In this document: piece by piece, positions 11,417-21,827 of the stretch | How the letters are laid out: each line of letters begins with the position of its first letter | Position numbering within the stretch: position 1 is the stretch's first letter | Source of the DNA: Adiantum capillus-veneris | Taxonomy: Eukaryota > Streptophyta > Polypodiopsida > Polypodiales > Pteridaceae | Reading direction: 5' to 3' | Assembly (NCBI GenBank): GCA_014529385.2 | Contig: CM043942.1 | Coordinates: 20,103,991 to 20,167,990 of the forward strand | DNA length: 64,000 nucleotides | Position numbers and translations under genes: made by a program | The notes under the pieces: model-generated | Told to the model about the DNA's origin: nothing | Database searches by the model: none | Seen by the model: the letters and a program-made list of their open reading frames with translations, nothing else

Positions 11417-11761
11417 TCATAGTCGTCCTTGACGATGAGGTAGAAGAGATAAAGCCTTAGTCATTAGTTAATCTTGCTTAGTGGTGGGTAGAGGATCCCT
11501 TTTTACCCTACTACATCTTTCCAAGATGGATGGTTAATCCATTTGGTGCTTGGGAGACATAGCTGCCACAAGGATGTTTGCTCTTGAGTCCATTTCATTC
11601 TCCCAAGTAGAGTGAAAAATTATACTTGGTGTTTGAGAGACGTCGTCAGCACAAACATGATTCTAAGTATGCATACTACTTAAATTTGTGCACAATTAAA
11701 AGAGAGAACTAGTCTTATAAGACAAAAACATTGGTCATTTAAAAGAAATTTGTACATTTGC
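11417..11761. other. No gene; expected site of a minus-strand 3' LTR
   Basis: This stretch lies just past the C-terminus of the minus-strand chromovirus, where its 3' LTR should begin, but I found no polypurine tract or LTR boundary. It may be a decayed LTR. Confidence 0.3.
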
Positions 11762-12363
11762 TTACTCTAATGTAGCATTGTAAGCATTGACAAGGTTCAT
11801 ACTATCCTTAAGTTGTATTCCTTGCATCCATCTAGTATCTTGAAAAGGATAACTTTTTAACTTAATATGATACCATTGGATAATCTTACCATGTCGTAGT
11901 ACCTTGTCTTCATACCAAAGAATAGATTCAGATTGTAGCACCTCTTCTTCGTCTTTGATTTCGGGAGGGTCTTCAATAATTGGTTCACTTGCTGGCTCTC
12001 CTTTGTAGGTCTTAAGTAGTCTCACATGAAAATTATTGTGTATGAGCCAATGGTTGGGCAGCTTGAGTTTATAAGCCATCTCATTGATGGGCTTCAAGAT
12101 TTGGAAAGGACCATAGTATCCTTTCGCTAGTTTAGCATAATACTTTCGATGGTCCGTTGGATTTTTTCCCATCATTTGCCTCAATCGAGCCTTGGAAACT
12201 TAAGTAAGACCCAATCATTTTTTTTGAACGTTAAGGCCCTCTTGTGCTTGTCAACAACAACTTTTTGCATTTGTTGAAAGATGGATATAGCCTCCTTAAA
12301 TTTTTGGTTGGAAAGATTCTTGTAGGTCACGGCTATACTCAACGGCAATGAAGATCTTCCCAT
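11762..12363 (-). pseudogene. Minus-strand chromovirus: integrase tail and chromodomain
   Basis: Reading leftward, a linker (QKVVVDKHKRALTFKKNDWV, from about 12290) leads after a frame break at 12181-12184 into YYAKLAKGYYGPFQILKPI and LIHNNFHVRLLKTY, the integrase C-terminal domain. It ends in a divergent chromodomain, DKVLRHGKIIQWYHIKLKSY followed by PFQDTRWMQ (about 11910-11820). The chromodomain keeps the TRW aromatic position but has QW in place of the usual VKW. The reading frame is open for 140 codons at 11762-12184. Confidence 0.8.
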
Positions 12364-12568
12364 GTACCTTAAGTAGCAAGGGACTTTTAGGTCTTACCTC
12401 AATGATTTCAAAAGGTTCTTTACTCGTAGTAGTATATACAATATTAATGTATGCATACTCTACAAGAGGTAAGTACTTTTCCCATTATGAGCATTGATCT
12501 ACTTTTGTAACATAAGTCTTTAGTAGATCAAATATTGTAATATTGGCTATCTCACTTTGGCCATCCAT

Positions 12569-13244
12569 TTATGGGTGATAGGCCAAAGAGAAATTCAATC
12601 TTGTACATACATTTTCAAAGAGACCTTTCCAAAAATTATTGGTCATTCTAAGATCTCTGTCTGACATAGTGAATGTTAGTAATCCATGGTGTTTGAAAAT
12701 CCAAGATATGAAGAGACTTTTCATTTGGTGTGTCTTAATAGTCTTTTTGACAAGAATTAAGTGTGTTTTCTTGCTAAACTTGTCACATATTGTCCATATT
12801 CCCGTATTCCCATGGATAGACTTGGGTAATCCAAAGATGAAATCCATGGATATACTCTTCCATGGTGAATTTGGGATAGGCAATGGCTGGAGTAACCAGG
12901 TTGCTTCCCTCTATCATACTTGGTCTTTTGGAATACTACACATTTTGAAGCATACTCTTGTATGTCCACTTTCATGGTAAGCCAATATAAGTTTATGCTC
13001 CTTGGAGAGTAGGTTGAATGCCTCTATGCCCCGCATAGGGAGGAGCATGGGATTTATACATGACTTTGTCACAAAGGGAGTGGGTAACACATAGCCTATT
13101 GCCATCGAGAAGATAACCATCATGCAAGATGAATGGTTCCTCTTTATTCCCCAAAGCAAGGGCTAACATTATGTCTCTAAAGTCAGGGTCAGTAGAATAC
13201 TCATCTATCATAGAAGATAGATCATTGTGGGTTGCTATAGGCAC
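12569..13244 (-). pseudogene. Minus-strand chromovirus: integrase zinc domain and core (broken)
   Basis: The HHCC domain is split over two frames: SHAPPYAGHRGIQ at about 13060-13020 and EYASKCVVFQKTK at about 12955-12917. The DDE core follows with SISMDFIFGLPKS (about 12850-12810) giving the first Asp, TMSDRDLRMTNNFW (about 12670-12630) giving the second, and the start of the Glu region at LAYHP (about 12570), after which the frame is lost. Two or three frameshifts break it. It lies in the proper order between RNase H and chromodomain. Confidence 0.82.
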
Positions 13245-13259
13245 GGCATTAACTTTTGG

Positions 13260-13697
13260 TCATTGTAAAAGTGCATTGGCCACTTGATTGTGCTTACCAG
13301 CAATGTGAGCAATACTAAAATTAAATTTCAAAAGAAAATTTTCCCACCTCATTCGTTTGTCAAAAAGATTTATTTGCATCGTAATGTACTTGAGACTTTG
13401 ATACTCTGTTTGTAAAATAAATGGAGTCCCCAATAAATAGTTCTTCCATGTGTATAGGGCATGTAGAACAGCTAAAAACTCTTTATCATAAATTCCTAAG
13501 ACCCGTTCATCCATATCGAGCCTTCGGCTCTCATATGCTATGGCATGCCCTTCTTGAAGCAAGACTTCTCCAAGGAAATCCCCACAAGCATCACATTGGA
13601 CCTCAAATGGTTTTGAGAGATCCGAAATCATGAGGACTGGTTGGGAGGTAAGCTTCTCTTTAAGCTTGTCAAAAGTATCTTTCTCCTTGCGATCCAT
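13260..13697 (-). pseudogene. Minus-strand chromovirus: RNase H (open segment)
   Basis: A 145-codon open frame covers the RNase H: FEVQCDACGDFLGEVLLQEG at about 13610-13550, YESRRLDMDERV at about 13530-13500, YDKEFLAVLHALYTWKNYLLG at about 13490-13430, QSLKYITMQ at about 13400-13370 and the end AGKHNQVANALLQ near 13300-13263. The usual TDAS motif reads CDAC, keeping the catalytic Asp. It is one of the better preserved parts of this element. Confidence 0.85.
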
Positions 13698-13754
13698 GAA
13701 TACTTAACGTTCTTCTTTGTCAAGTCATGTAATGGTCCTGCTATTTGAGAAAAT

Positions 13755-13950
13755 TTTGCTATGAAGCATCTATGGTATGAACACACACACCAATAAATCT
13801 TCTTAGCTCATGTAGATTCGTTGGGTTATGCCATGCTCTCATTACCTCTAACTTTGCTATGAAGCATCTATGGTATGCACACACACCAATAAATCTTCTT
13901 AGCTTATGTAGATTCGTTGGGTTATGCCATGCTCTCATTACCTCTAACTT
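13755..13950. repeat. 98-base tandem duplication inside the RT
   Basis: Unit 1 (13755-13852) and unit 2 (13853-13950) both begin TTTGCTATGAAGCATC and differ only by a few bases, including a 2-base difference in a CA run. The unit length is not a multiple of three, so the duplication alone breaks the gene. Near-identity shows that it is recent compared with the element's other damage. Confidence 0.88.
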
Positions 13951-14215
13951 TGATGGATCCATACGGATACCATCTTGAGAGATAATATGACCTAAGTATT
14001 GAATCTCTTGAAGGAAAATTTCACTTTTCTTTTGGTTGAGAAAAAGATTGTTTTCCCTCAATGCTTGAAAAATCACTTAGAGATGCTGCTTGTTTTCCTC
14101 CAAGGACTTGGAGTAGATGATGATATCATCAAAGAACACTCCAATGAATTTATGGTAGGGTCTAAATATTTTCTCCATTAGATGATTGAACGTGTCTGGT
14201 GCATTAGTCAAGACA
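13759..14215 (-). pseudogene. Minus-strand chromovirus: reverse transcriptase C-terminal half
   Basis: From about 14213 leftward the RT palm is readable: APDTFNHLMEKIF, then VFFDDIIIYSKSLEENKQHL with the catalytic DD at about 14115-14120. After a stop comes ENNLFLNQKKSEIF and YLGHIISQDGI. The thumb end (KLEVMRAWHNPTNLHELRRFIGV) is present twice because of a ~98-base tandem duplication (13755-13950), which also shifts the frame. Sequence upstream of 14215 (RT fingers, protease, gag) is missing, so this element is truncated at its 5' side. Confidence 0.85.
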
Positions 14216-14570
14216 AAAGGCTACAAGCTTCTAGATTGTATCAGCCAGTCAATTCCCAGCTTTGGTAGAACTCTAGATTATTACTTCTGACCACTCAAAA
14301 ACCTTGGCTAAGGTATAAAAGCCAATTTTTGTAAGTTTTTTATAAGTTTTTGGATAAGAAATACACTGCATGAGCTAACGGTGCTCACTTCTCTCCTCTC
14401 GTGCTTCCTAATCGCTCCCCGGTTGTCACATTGCGATTGCGTTTGTTGCATTGCAACCATAAGTAAGAGCTCTATGCATTGACGTAAGCCATTCACAGTA
14501 TTTCGTAGCTTTTGGCGTCACCGACCCCTTTATGCTCCACCAGAGCTCGCACCAATGTAGTATATAGCTA

Positions 14571-14825
14571 ATCAAGGTGTCAGACCTCCGATGATGGGAA
14601 GACCCATGATGAAGCCCATAACAAGAAACTGTCATAACTGTGGTGCTGATGACCATTGGAAAAATGAATGTCCAGAGCCTGACAAAAACCTCAAACCAAC
14701 TGAAGCCTATTGCATACAATGTTGCAAAAAAGGGAGCGAGGACACTTTCTAGAAGATTGTCCTAAGAGTCCTTTGAATAAGGGAAAAACTGTAGTAAACG
14801 TAGTCCAAGGCCCTTAGATAGCTGA
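14571..14825 (+). pseudogene. Retroelement gag fragment with zinc knuckles
   Basis: A plus-strand frame reads MMGRPMMKPITRNCHNCG and then ADDHWKNECP, a perfect CX2CX4HX4C zinc knuckle with its first Cys codon at 14630. A second, damaged knuckle follows (CIQCCKKG... then, across a frameshift, EDCPKSPLNKGK) at about 14718-14785. Zinc knuckles in gag bind the element RNA. It lies on the strand opposite to the chromovirus to its left, so it belongs to another element whose remainder is absent. Confidence 0.65.
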
Positions 14826-15653
14826 TTGTATCGGATACAATCGTCAAATCAATGTCTACTTAGACAGAGCGCGTTCCTTGATAACGTGTCAATTGTAGCT
14901 TGGTACATGCGAAGGTGATATTGATAATGGACCGCACTCCTCACGGTGAATCAACAATAGAGATGTGCGATCAAGCAGAAAATAGAAGGCTAGTAGACTG
15001 AGCATGCTTAAGCTCATATGGATTTGCAATGGTGAGCTTGAAATGGCCCTTTGCCAACTGTCCTTGAACTTGTCCTCAGTCTTGCATGTCGTGCATGCCG
15101 CCTTACCCATGGCGCTATGAGGGACGACCCCTTGGGAGACACCCTTTGTGGGAGTTGTCTCTTAGCAGGGGAGGGTGCCCAACTTAGGGCACCATATCAA
15201 CACAAGGGGGGAAAAAATGATGTAGGTAGTCGTGCAGGGTGCAGAGCAGGACGGGATTGGCGATGGCACCCGCTACATGTAGCTTCTCTCCATGCTGTAG
15301 CGACGAAATCCCTTCACCAAGCCAACACAAGTTCAGCCACGCCCTCAACACGCTCCAACTTGTTGCTTGACTGGCCTTCCTTCCTCGGCTCTAGGGAGGT
15401 TTTCCACGCAGTCTCGGTCGTAGCTCCCCCCGTTTGTGTAGAGAGCATGCACGTGGCTGTGAACTTTTCTCTTAGCAAGCTGGCCCTTGTTTGCATGAGT
15501 GGTGCCTCCTCCATGCATGCTTTTTAGGTCTTTGCAGCACGTAGACCTGTCCTTCAATCTGTAAGCTAAGATATATATATGTATATATAGAGAGAGGGAT
15601 GCAACAAGCTCTGCAAGTCCATCTTTCCCCTTCCTCCATAGCTCTTCCCCTGA
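14826..15653. other. GC-richer non-coding stretch, probable internal leader of a minus-strand retroelement
   Basis: This lies directly downstream (minus strand) of a Met-tRNA primer site. Open frames exist on both strands (for example 15051-15527 plus and 15345-15707 minus) but show no domain. Base composition is clearly higher in GC than the surroundings. It may be the untranslated leader or a decayed gag. Confidence 0.35.
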
Positions 15654-15665
15654 GCTCTGATACCA
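15654..15665 (-). promoter_or_regulatory. Primer binding site (initiator Met tRNA)
   Basis: On the minus strand the sequence is TGGTATCAGAGC, the classical plant retrotransposon primer site complementary to the 3' end of initiator Met tRNA. It is preceded, one base away, by ...CTCACTCTTACA, a normal LTR end. It marks the start of reverse transcription of a minus-strand LTR element. Confidence 0.8.
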
Positions 15666-15666
15666 A

Positions 15667-15820
15667 TGTAAGAGTGAGGGAAGATAGACATGCTCATAAC
15701 CACCCAACGTGCATGTATATAGGCCCCTGGACCTATGGCTCTTAGCTATATATAGCCCCTATACTTCATGTGTATCCATAGGCCCTTGGCCAGGGCTGTA
15801 CCGTCTCAGTCCTACCCTTG
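15667..15820 (-). repeat. End of a minus-strand 5' LTR (partial)
   Basis: Seen on the plus strand the LTR starts TGTAAGAGTGAGGG at 15667. A TATA-like GCTATATATAGC at about 15744-15755 is placed so that minus-strand transcription would start near 15720 and run into the primer site. The outer LTR boundary is not determined; the CENH3-like pseudogene starts within about 80-230 bases, so the LTR may be truncated by it or may carry it. Confidence 0.5.
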
Positions 15821-15898
15821 GCATGACAGAAGAGGCAAGGTACCTTGCAAGGGAGAGATAAGAAGCAAAAAAAGAGAGCGGAAGAGGAAAGGCCAAGA

Positions 15899-16454
15899 AT
15901 GCCATGCAAAAGAGCCCCAAGAAGCCACCCCAAAATCGTCCAAAGAAGGGAAAACAACCCCCAGCTAAAGCTGTAGCTGAAAGTAGTCATGCACCAAGAG
16001 GGAAAATTGTGAATAAGAGAAAGATTACTCCACAAATTGCAAACAAGGCCAACCAGTGTGATGAAAGGTGCAAGAACTACCGCAACCATAATGTCCCTTG
16101 GTCTTGCACTGCCCAACCTCCACCACCACCACCATCGCTTAACAAGAAGCGTTTTTGGAGACCTGGCACATGTACATTGCGTGAAATCCACAAGTACCAA
16201 AAGAGTACACATCTTATCATCCCTAAGGCACCATTTTCCCGGCTCATGAAAGGGATTATGGATAGTACTCAGAAAATGTAACAAGGGTAGAAGCAACGGC
16301 ACTAGGTGCATTGCAGCAAGCGGAGGATATCATTGTATCCCTCTTTCAAGGCACCATTTTGGCAATGTCCCCTGCTAAGTGTGTGACTATCAAGCCCTCA
16401 CATATGAGCTTATCACTTTGCCCACATGTTGATGATTGCTTTCGTAAAACCTAA
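15899..16454 (+). pseudogene. CENH3: CENH3-like (centromeric histone H3) retrocopy, frameshifted
   Basis: The frame from 15904 gives a Lys/Pro-rich tail ([20 protein letters not shown]), then [20 protein letters not shown] and [15 protein letters not shown] (about 16147-16257). These match the alpha-N and alpha-1 start of histone H3, with the WRPGT and IPKAPF variants that mark plant CENH3 rather than canonical H3. A frameshift follows near 16260-16278. In the new frame the fold resumes: VEATALGALQQAEDIIVSLF and then ILAMSPAKCVTIKPSHMSLS (about 16284-16410), matching alpha-2, loop 2 and alpha-3. CENH3 replaces H3 in centromeric nucleosomes. No introns interrupt the fold, so a processed copy is likely. 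The start is uncertain: ATG at 15899 or 15904, or a lost one upstream. The long minus-strand ORF opposite it is a shadow. Confidence 0.8.
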
Positions 16455-16639
16455 ATAGGAAAGTTGTTGTAAATTCTCAAGTGGCATCTTTGCCAGCTTT
16501 ATCATGTAATTGTTTTAAAAAGGAATCATCATATCTATGTTTGGTGATTGCAATGTGTTGTTTGAAATTTTAAGCTTGTGTTGGTTATGGAGTTAAATAT
16601 GGTTAATTAGTTCAATTTCTCTAATCAATTCACTCGCAG

Positions 16640-17762
16640 GGTCCGTGTGAGCTAGAACATAGAAATATGGACTAATGTGGCCCATCCCAAGCCCCACAGG
16701 CTGTATGAACCCATCACCTTGCACATGGAGAAATATCGAGCCGTTTCGTGGCCCCATTATGCCACAGAGCAACTTCTCATAGTTTGATCCCGTGGAATAT
16801 CGAGTCGTTCCGTGGCCTCCTGTGGTACAGAAAAACTTTTGGTAGTTTGATCTTGTGACATGGAACGGCTTGATATTCTTCCATGTGCATTCATACGGCC
16901 CGGGGGACTCAAGATGGACAAAAAAACCTCATGTTAGTATGCAAATCTCTCGTGACACACAATAAATCCGCAAGGTGCTCAAAACAATGTTTCTATGCTG
17001 ATAGGATCCGTGTTATCTGCTGGCAAGTAACAAATATAGCTCATGTGGTGCCCATCTCAAGCCTCTCGGGCCGTCTGAACCTCGTCGTCGTGCACATGGT
17101 AGAAAATCAAGCTGTTTTGTGGCCTCGTATGCCACAAAGCAACTTTTGGTAGTTTCACCCCTGCCATGTGTACGGCAAGGGCAAGTGTCAAACTATCAAA
17201 AGTCACTTTGTGGCACATGGGTCCATAGAACGGCTTGATTTTTTCCATGTGCAGAGTGACGGGGTTCATATGGCCCGTGGGGCTTGGTATGGGCAAGAAA
17301 ACATCATGATAGTATGCAAATTGCTCATGATGCACATTGAGTCTGCAAGTTTCTTAGAAAAAATGTTTCTACGATCGCAAAATCCCAGTAATCTAGCTAG
17401 TAGCAAATACAACTCATGTGGTACCCATTCCGAGCCCCATGACCCATATGAACCCAATTGTTGTGCATATGGCGGAATCTCGAGCCGTTCCACGGCCCTC
17501 GTGTGCCATAGAGTTTTTTTTGGTAGTTTGACCTGGGTCAAACTACCAAAAGTTTCTCCATGGCACACGAGGCCACAAAACGGCTCGATATTCCGCCCGG
17601 GTCAAACTGCCAAAACTTGCTCCTTGGGACACGGGGCCACGGAACGGCTTGATTTTTGCAATGTGCATGAGAACGGGGTTCATATGGCCTATGGGGCTCG
17701 AGAGGGCAAGAAAACATCAAGTGAGTACATAAATTACTCGATGAAACACATGGATCAGAACA
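16640..17762. repeat. Three tandem ~370-base units, each an imperfect palindrome
   Basis: Related units start near 16674, 17041 and 17411 (spacing about 367-370). In each, a forward arm (CCCATCYCAAGCC..., GCACATGG..., GAGCCGTT, TGTGCCA, TTTTGGTAGTTTGAC) is followed by its reverse complement (GTCAAACTACCAAAA, TGGCACA, AACGGCTTGAT, CCATGTGC, GGGCTTG). The best dyad centre is at about 17531-17536 (TTTGACC|TGGGTCAAA). Between units lies a shared spacer (GCAAG...AATGTTTCTA...AGTAACAAATA). ORFs on both strands are by-products. It could be a small satellite block or a stack of foldback elements. Confidence 0.75.
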
Positions 17763-17894
17763 AAACTTCACTCAAGCTAATAATTTTATTAATTTCAACG
17801 ATACATCGAGACATGCAATTCACGTGGCTAAGATAGCCTTTTTAGAAGCTCATTTAAAGAATCTTGATCTAGGCTCTTGATCTAGGATCCTTAA

Positions 17895-19227
17895 CACTAG
17901 GTTGGTAATGGGACACTTTTATGTCCTGGGACACTTTTATGTCCTATGAAGTGACCATTTTCCTTGAATTATGTCAAGAGTTTCAAAATGGATTTGGAGG
18001 TGCTATCTGTCTAGAAAGTTGTCTCATGAGCTGAAAAAAACTTGACATTTTTTTGGAATATCAATTCCATCTTTAACCTTGTCCTTGCACAACATTTCAC
18101 AACCTAAACTGTGTGAAAAAACGGGTTCTGTTTTTGAATTTTTTCAACTTTTTGCAACTATACCACTCTAGAATTCATGTTTGTGAGGTCTATAATGCTA
18201 GAGAACTATCTTTAGTAGTCCTCAACATGTCCAAATGCTTCTAGGGAGAAATAAATGTTAAAGTTGTAAGTTATGACCAAATTACAAAAATTGTCAAATC
18301 CTGTTTTTTAGCCAATTTTATCTCTTCTATGATTTTTTTGGTGGCTTTCATGATATCCAAATGCAGTTTTGATTTTCTATGTCGCATATTGTAACATAAA
18401 GCTAATATTCCTTGAGTTTGGGGCACCTAATACCCTATTTTGCATAGTAGACAACGATGGTTGATTTTTTCAATCATAGAAGAAAACGAAACATTCTAGT
18501 ATATTAAGTATAGCTTTTTCAATATTGTTAGTTTCTTGTGACAACTACATGCATTTTGTAGGTAATAACCATATCTAGTCATAAGGATCAAATTTGGCTA
18601 GATATTGAATAGTTTCTATGGGATTCTACAACTCATAATGTTGAACCCAGCTTTTTCATGTTTGCTATATTTTGCACTTCATCTTTGTCCCCAAGATTCC
18701 CCTTAGTAAGAGATGTATTATTCTTTTGACATGCTCCATGGCTCCTTATGAACCTAAAGGAAAATAGGGAACTAAGAAAACATGCATATATTATTTGTAT
18801 TGAGCGTGGCTATAGAAACTTTGATGATAGGTTTGCAGAATGGTAAAAATTCAACTTTTTGTACCTATTTCTTTTGGCAAAACAATAGTGAGTGAGAAGA
18901 AATCATATGTTCTGATCACCAACCCATTGAAGTTAACTAGGGAATTTATCTCAAGTCCTACAAAAATCCCTAATCTTATTTTTATGCAACAAAACGTAAG
19001 AAATGACTGTTTTGATGAAAATGTACTGGTCCATCAACTTTGGAGGCTTGGTGTGACCAAAAGATGAGAAATTTTACAAGTTTCTTGTTTTTTCCATGTG
19101 TAGTAGGCCTTGAACTATAACCTCATGAAAGGATTTTACAAAATGAGTGGATCTACTATGGTTTTGGATGTTTTTTTCAAAACCCTGAAAGGACATTTTT
19201 ATGTCCTGTTAGGTTACCAACCTAGTG
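17895..19227. mobile_element. TTAA-flanked TIR element, copy A (non-autonomous, piggyBac-like by target site)
   Basis: The element has 14-base perfect inverted ends, CACTAGGTTGGTAA, and is flanked on both sides by TTAA (17891-17894 and 19228-19231). Just inside the ends are subterminal repeats of GGGACACTTTTATGTCC, twice at the left and once at the right. Length is 1333 bases. A second copy (60323-61654) is over 90 percent identical across its length. Only short ORFs occur, such as 18840-19067, with no transposase domain. TTAA duplications are the mark of piggyBac; CACTA elements also begin CACTA but make 3-base duplications, which do not fit here. Confidence 0.78.
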
Positions 19228-19241
19228 TTAAAGCTGGTTAT

Positions 19242-20665
19242 TCACCAATGTGTGATATAATATCTTCCTTTCATGAGGCAAAGGTTGCAATATCCTAAAA
19301 GGCTTATGGCCCCTTTCTCACCAAAACTATGAATTCTTGCCTCTCTGTTTACAAGAATACATTTGTGGGCATTTGGGGCTATAGAAAATTTGGACAAAAT
19401 AGATCTTAGCACTCTACACTTGTGCATCTCCACTGATGCATAGTCCGTATACTTGTTGTGGATGACCCAGATCATCTCTTCATTAAGATTGGGAGATAAT
19501 TCCGGAGGGCAGCGTCCTTTGAGTCACCCTCCATGCGAGATCTACCTTTCCATTGGGCAAACCAATACATCTACAAAGAGGAGTGCAAGGAGACAACACT
19601 GGATTATGACTCTAAGAAACAACAATGATATTTGAGAAGAATGAATTACTTACTAGTGTTGCATCATCTTGTTGGTTATGCTAATTGTGCCAAGATCAGT
19701 GCACTTAGAGCACATGAGATGTTTGTGGGAAGTGAAGCTAATCTTGTGAACACTCTCATATAAATATTTCTTCTTATCAATGGTTTGTAGAGATTCCACC
19801 ACAATGAATTCCATGGAATTATGTCCCTTTGGCAAGGCTAGGGTGTTGATGGGTGGAGAAGAGGAATAGTCCACTTGGGACTCCGTCTTCTGACTAGGGT
19901 TCTCTGTATCACAAACCCCAACATATATTTCAAGAACAGGGAGGTATTTGCCCTGATTCATTCAAGGGAGTGGGTAATGTTGTCAAGGAAGATAAATTCT
20001 TGATTGTTCACTATAATTGGATGCAGGGTGCACAAGAGAAGCTCTGGGATCTCATCTTTGAAATCCTCCTCTTCTAGGTCTTGGTCAACTTCTTCCAAAA
20101 GAGGTTTGCCTTGAAGACATAGGAAGGCCAACGAAGTCTCTCGTGGCTAGAAATATTCTCCTCTTTAGGCTAGACATCTTCTCCTCTTTAAGTTGTGCCT
20201 CCTTTATAAGCATCCTCGGTGACGCTTGGTACAACCACTTGCTTTACCTTTTCCCTTGCTGTTTTCAATTGCCTCCATCACCATCACAACGATCTCCATG
20301 TAAATCCCGTGCCAATGTTCCCCATGCCAGGCTTATGAGTGTGTCCTCCTCTTCCTTGTGGTAGTGTTCCTTGGTGAGCCCTTTGATCATCCTACCCAAT
20401 CTGAAGCGACACTGTCTTCTTTGAATGTGTGCTTGAGGAGATCAACTGGAACCCACAAACCTTCTTCATCTTCAAGATTGATGGAGTACTTTTCTATATG
20501 TTTCTCCATGTAGGATGTAAGCACTTCAAATGCATTAGCATCTAGTTCGATGGTAGCCTCCATGTTCATGGTTACCTAGAACACGGTGTTAAGATTCTCC
20601 ATCATGTGTCCTAGGAGATGCGCAAGGAGTTGGGCAATGAGGGCTTGATTAGCAGTAGCCATTCT
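19242..20665 (-). pseudogene. Unrecognised minus-strand coding remnants
   Basis: Several minus-strand frames in line read like protein: from an ATG at about 20663 (MATANQALIAQLLAHLLGHM), after a stop MEATIELDANAFEVLTSYME (20569-20387), then across breaks an acidic stretch (VDQDLEEEDFKDEIPELLL, about 20090-20030), GKYLPVLEIYVGVCD and LALPKGHNSMEFIVVESLQ (19961-19653), and a last piece at 19475-19242. I do not recognise the family. The order and shared strand suggest one broken gene, perhaps gag-like at its start. It adjoins the right end of the TTAA element. Confidence 0.35.
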
Positions 20666-21066
20666 TACTGACAAAGTGCAAGGGACAATGGAACGTTCTT
20701 GGGGATGGATAGAGCAAGGAAGCAATGTAGAAGATGAGAGAAGCTCAAAAACAAGAAATGACTTTAAATTGGGCCTTGCAAGTCACTTATAAATGAGACA
20801 ATTAAAAATAGCACACTTTTATAAGACTTAAAAATTTAACAATGATTAAAGGTTAAATGTTCTCTTCCACAAAAAGCCCGGGCTATAATGCATAGTATTT
20901 CCATCCAAAGGGCCACAGTTTGAACCACCCACCACCACTCTAAAGTCACTTAATGCCTCTAAACCTGAAAATTAGACATTCTTAGATCACAAAATTAGAC
21001 ATATGTATCATGTTAATATGAGAGTATCACATTGCAATGGTAGTTGCTTTCTTGACATGGATACAT
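20666..21066. other. No gene seen
   Basis: AT-rich sequence between two minus-strand remnants. No open frame or repeat could be supported. Confidence 0.5.
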
Positions 21067-21827
21067 CTAGAAAAAAGGATGCTTACAAAGAAATACCCTC
21101 TCCTTTCTCTTATGCAGAGGGTTGCCACAAATTTCAAACATGTAGTCCATCTTGAGCTTAAACCTAAGCGCCAAGTACTCCCTTAGACTTTCCATATTCC
21201 AATCAGCATTGATGGCCACATCCCACACTTCCTCCTGCTTGAACACATGCACTTCAACTTGCTCCATATCAGTGATGTCCAAATTAAGTGCTTTCCATTC
21301 ACCTTGTGTTTGCTTCCACTATCAATAAGGGTATATAATGGATATTTGTTGCTTCGCATCGGATGATCATTTTTTCTGTTACAATCATGCACTTTCTGGT
21401 ATCCACATTGCAGTGAACAATCTTTGAGTCCCAGGCAGATGGAAGGAAGGCATTCATTGTTGTTCCACCTTAGCAATCCACATGGTAGGCATGCAATGAA
21501 CATCATCTACCTTGAACAAAAAACAAAAATATGCAGAGGCATAAAAGATACTATTGTTGCTCGATGTGACCCATACATGCACTTTATTGCATTGAAGATT
21601 TCATATTTAGTCCACCACCTGGTTAATACAATAGAGGTACTCTCAAGATTTTGCCAATAATCGTCCATCAGAGTTGGTGGACTAACTATTTTCAAGGTCC
21701 CATAGCCGTTGCTTCTCGTTGGGACTACATACTTTGCATCAAAGAAGAAGATGGACCATTCTACAAGCTCCGATACAGTGCATCTAGAATATAGCAACGA
21801 GCCGAAGTCAAAGTCCGATGAATCCAT
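21067..21827 (-). pseudogene. Minus-strand gene remnant with a beta-grasp-like segment
   Basis: An exon-like frame at 21827-21507 (MDSSDFDFGSLLYSRCTVSE...) is followed by a frame at 21282-21067 with the pattern VEVHVFKQEEVWDVAINADW, MESLREYLALRFKLK and YMFEICGNPL. Strand, Trp, amphipathic helix (LREYL), strand (YMFEICG) resembles a small beta-grasp or PB1-like fold. A related segment occurs at the end of the plus-strand gene at 26695-27892 (SLIVTTNWRLHDVRESLEFL ... YRFKVDGSVV). The family is unrecognised; the fold is my inference. The middle (21506-21283) may be an intron or a broken exon. Confidence 0.4.

Noticed and set aside
15766-16311. 181-codon minus-strand ORF with hydrophobic stretches
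   Set aside because: It is the exact antisense of the CENH3-like fold; the Lys/Pro-rich tail gives Leu/Phe-rich text on the other strand.
17895-19227. CACTA-superfamily assignment
   Set aside because: The ends start CACTA, but neither copy has a 3-base duplication, whereas TTAA fits both (one mismatch in copy B).
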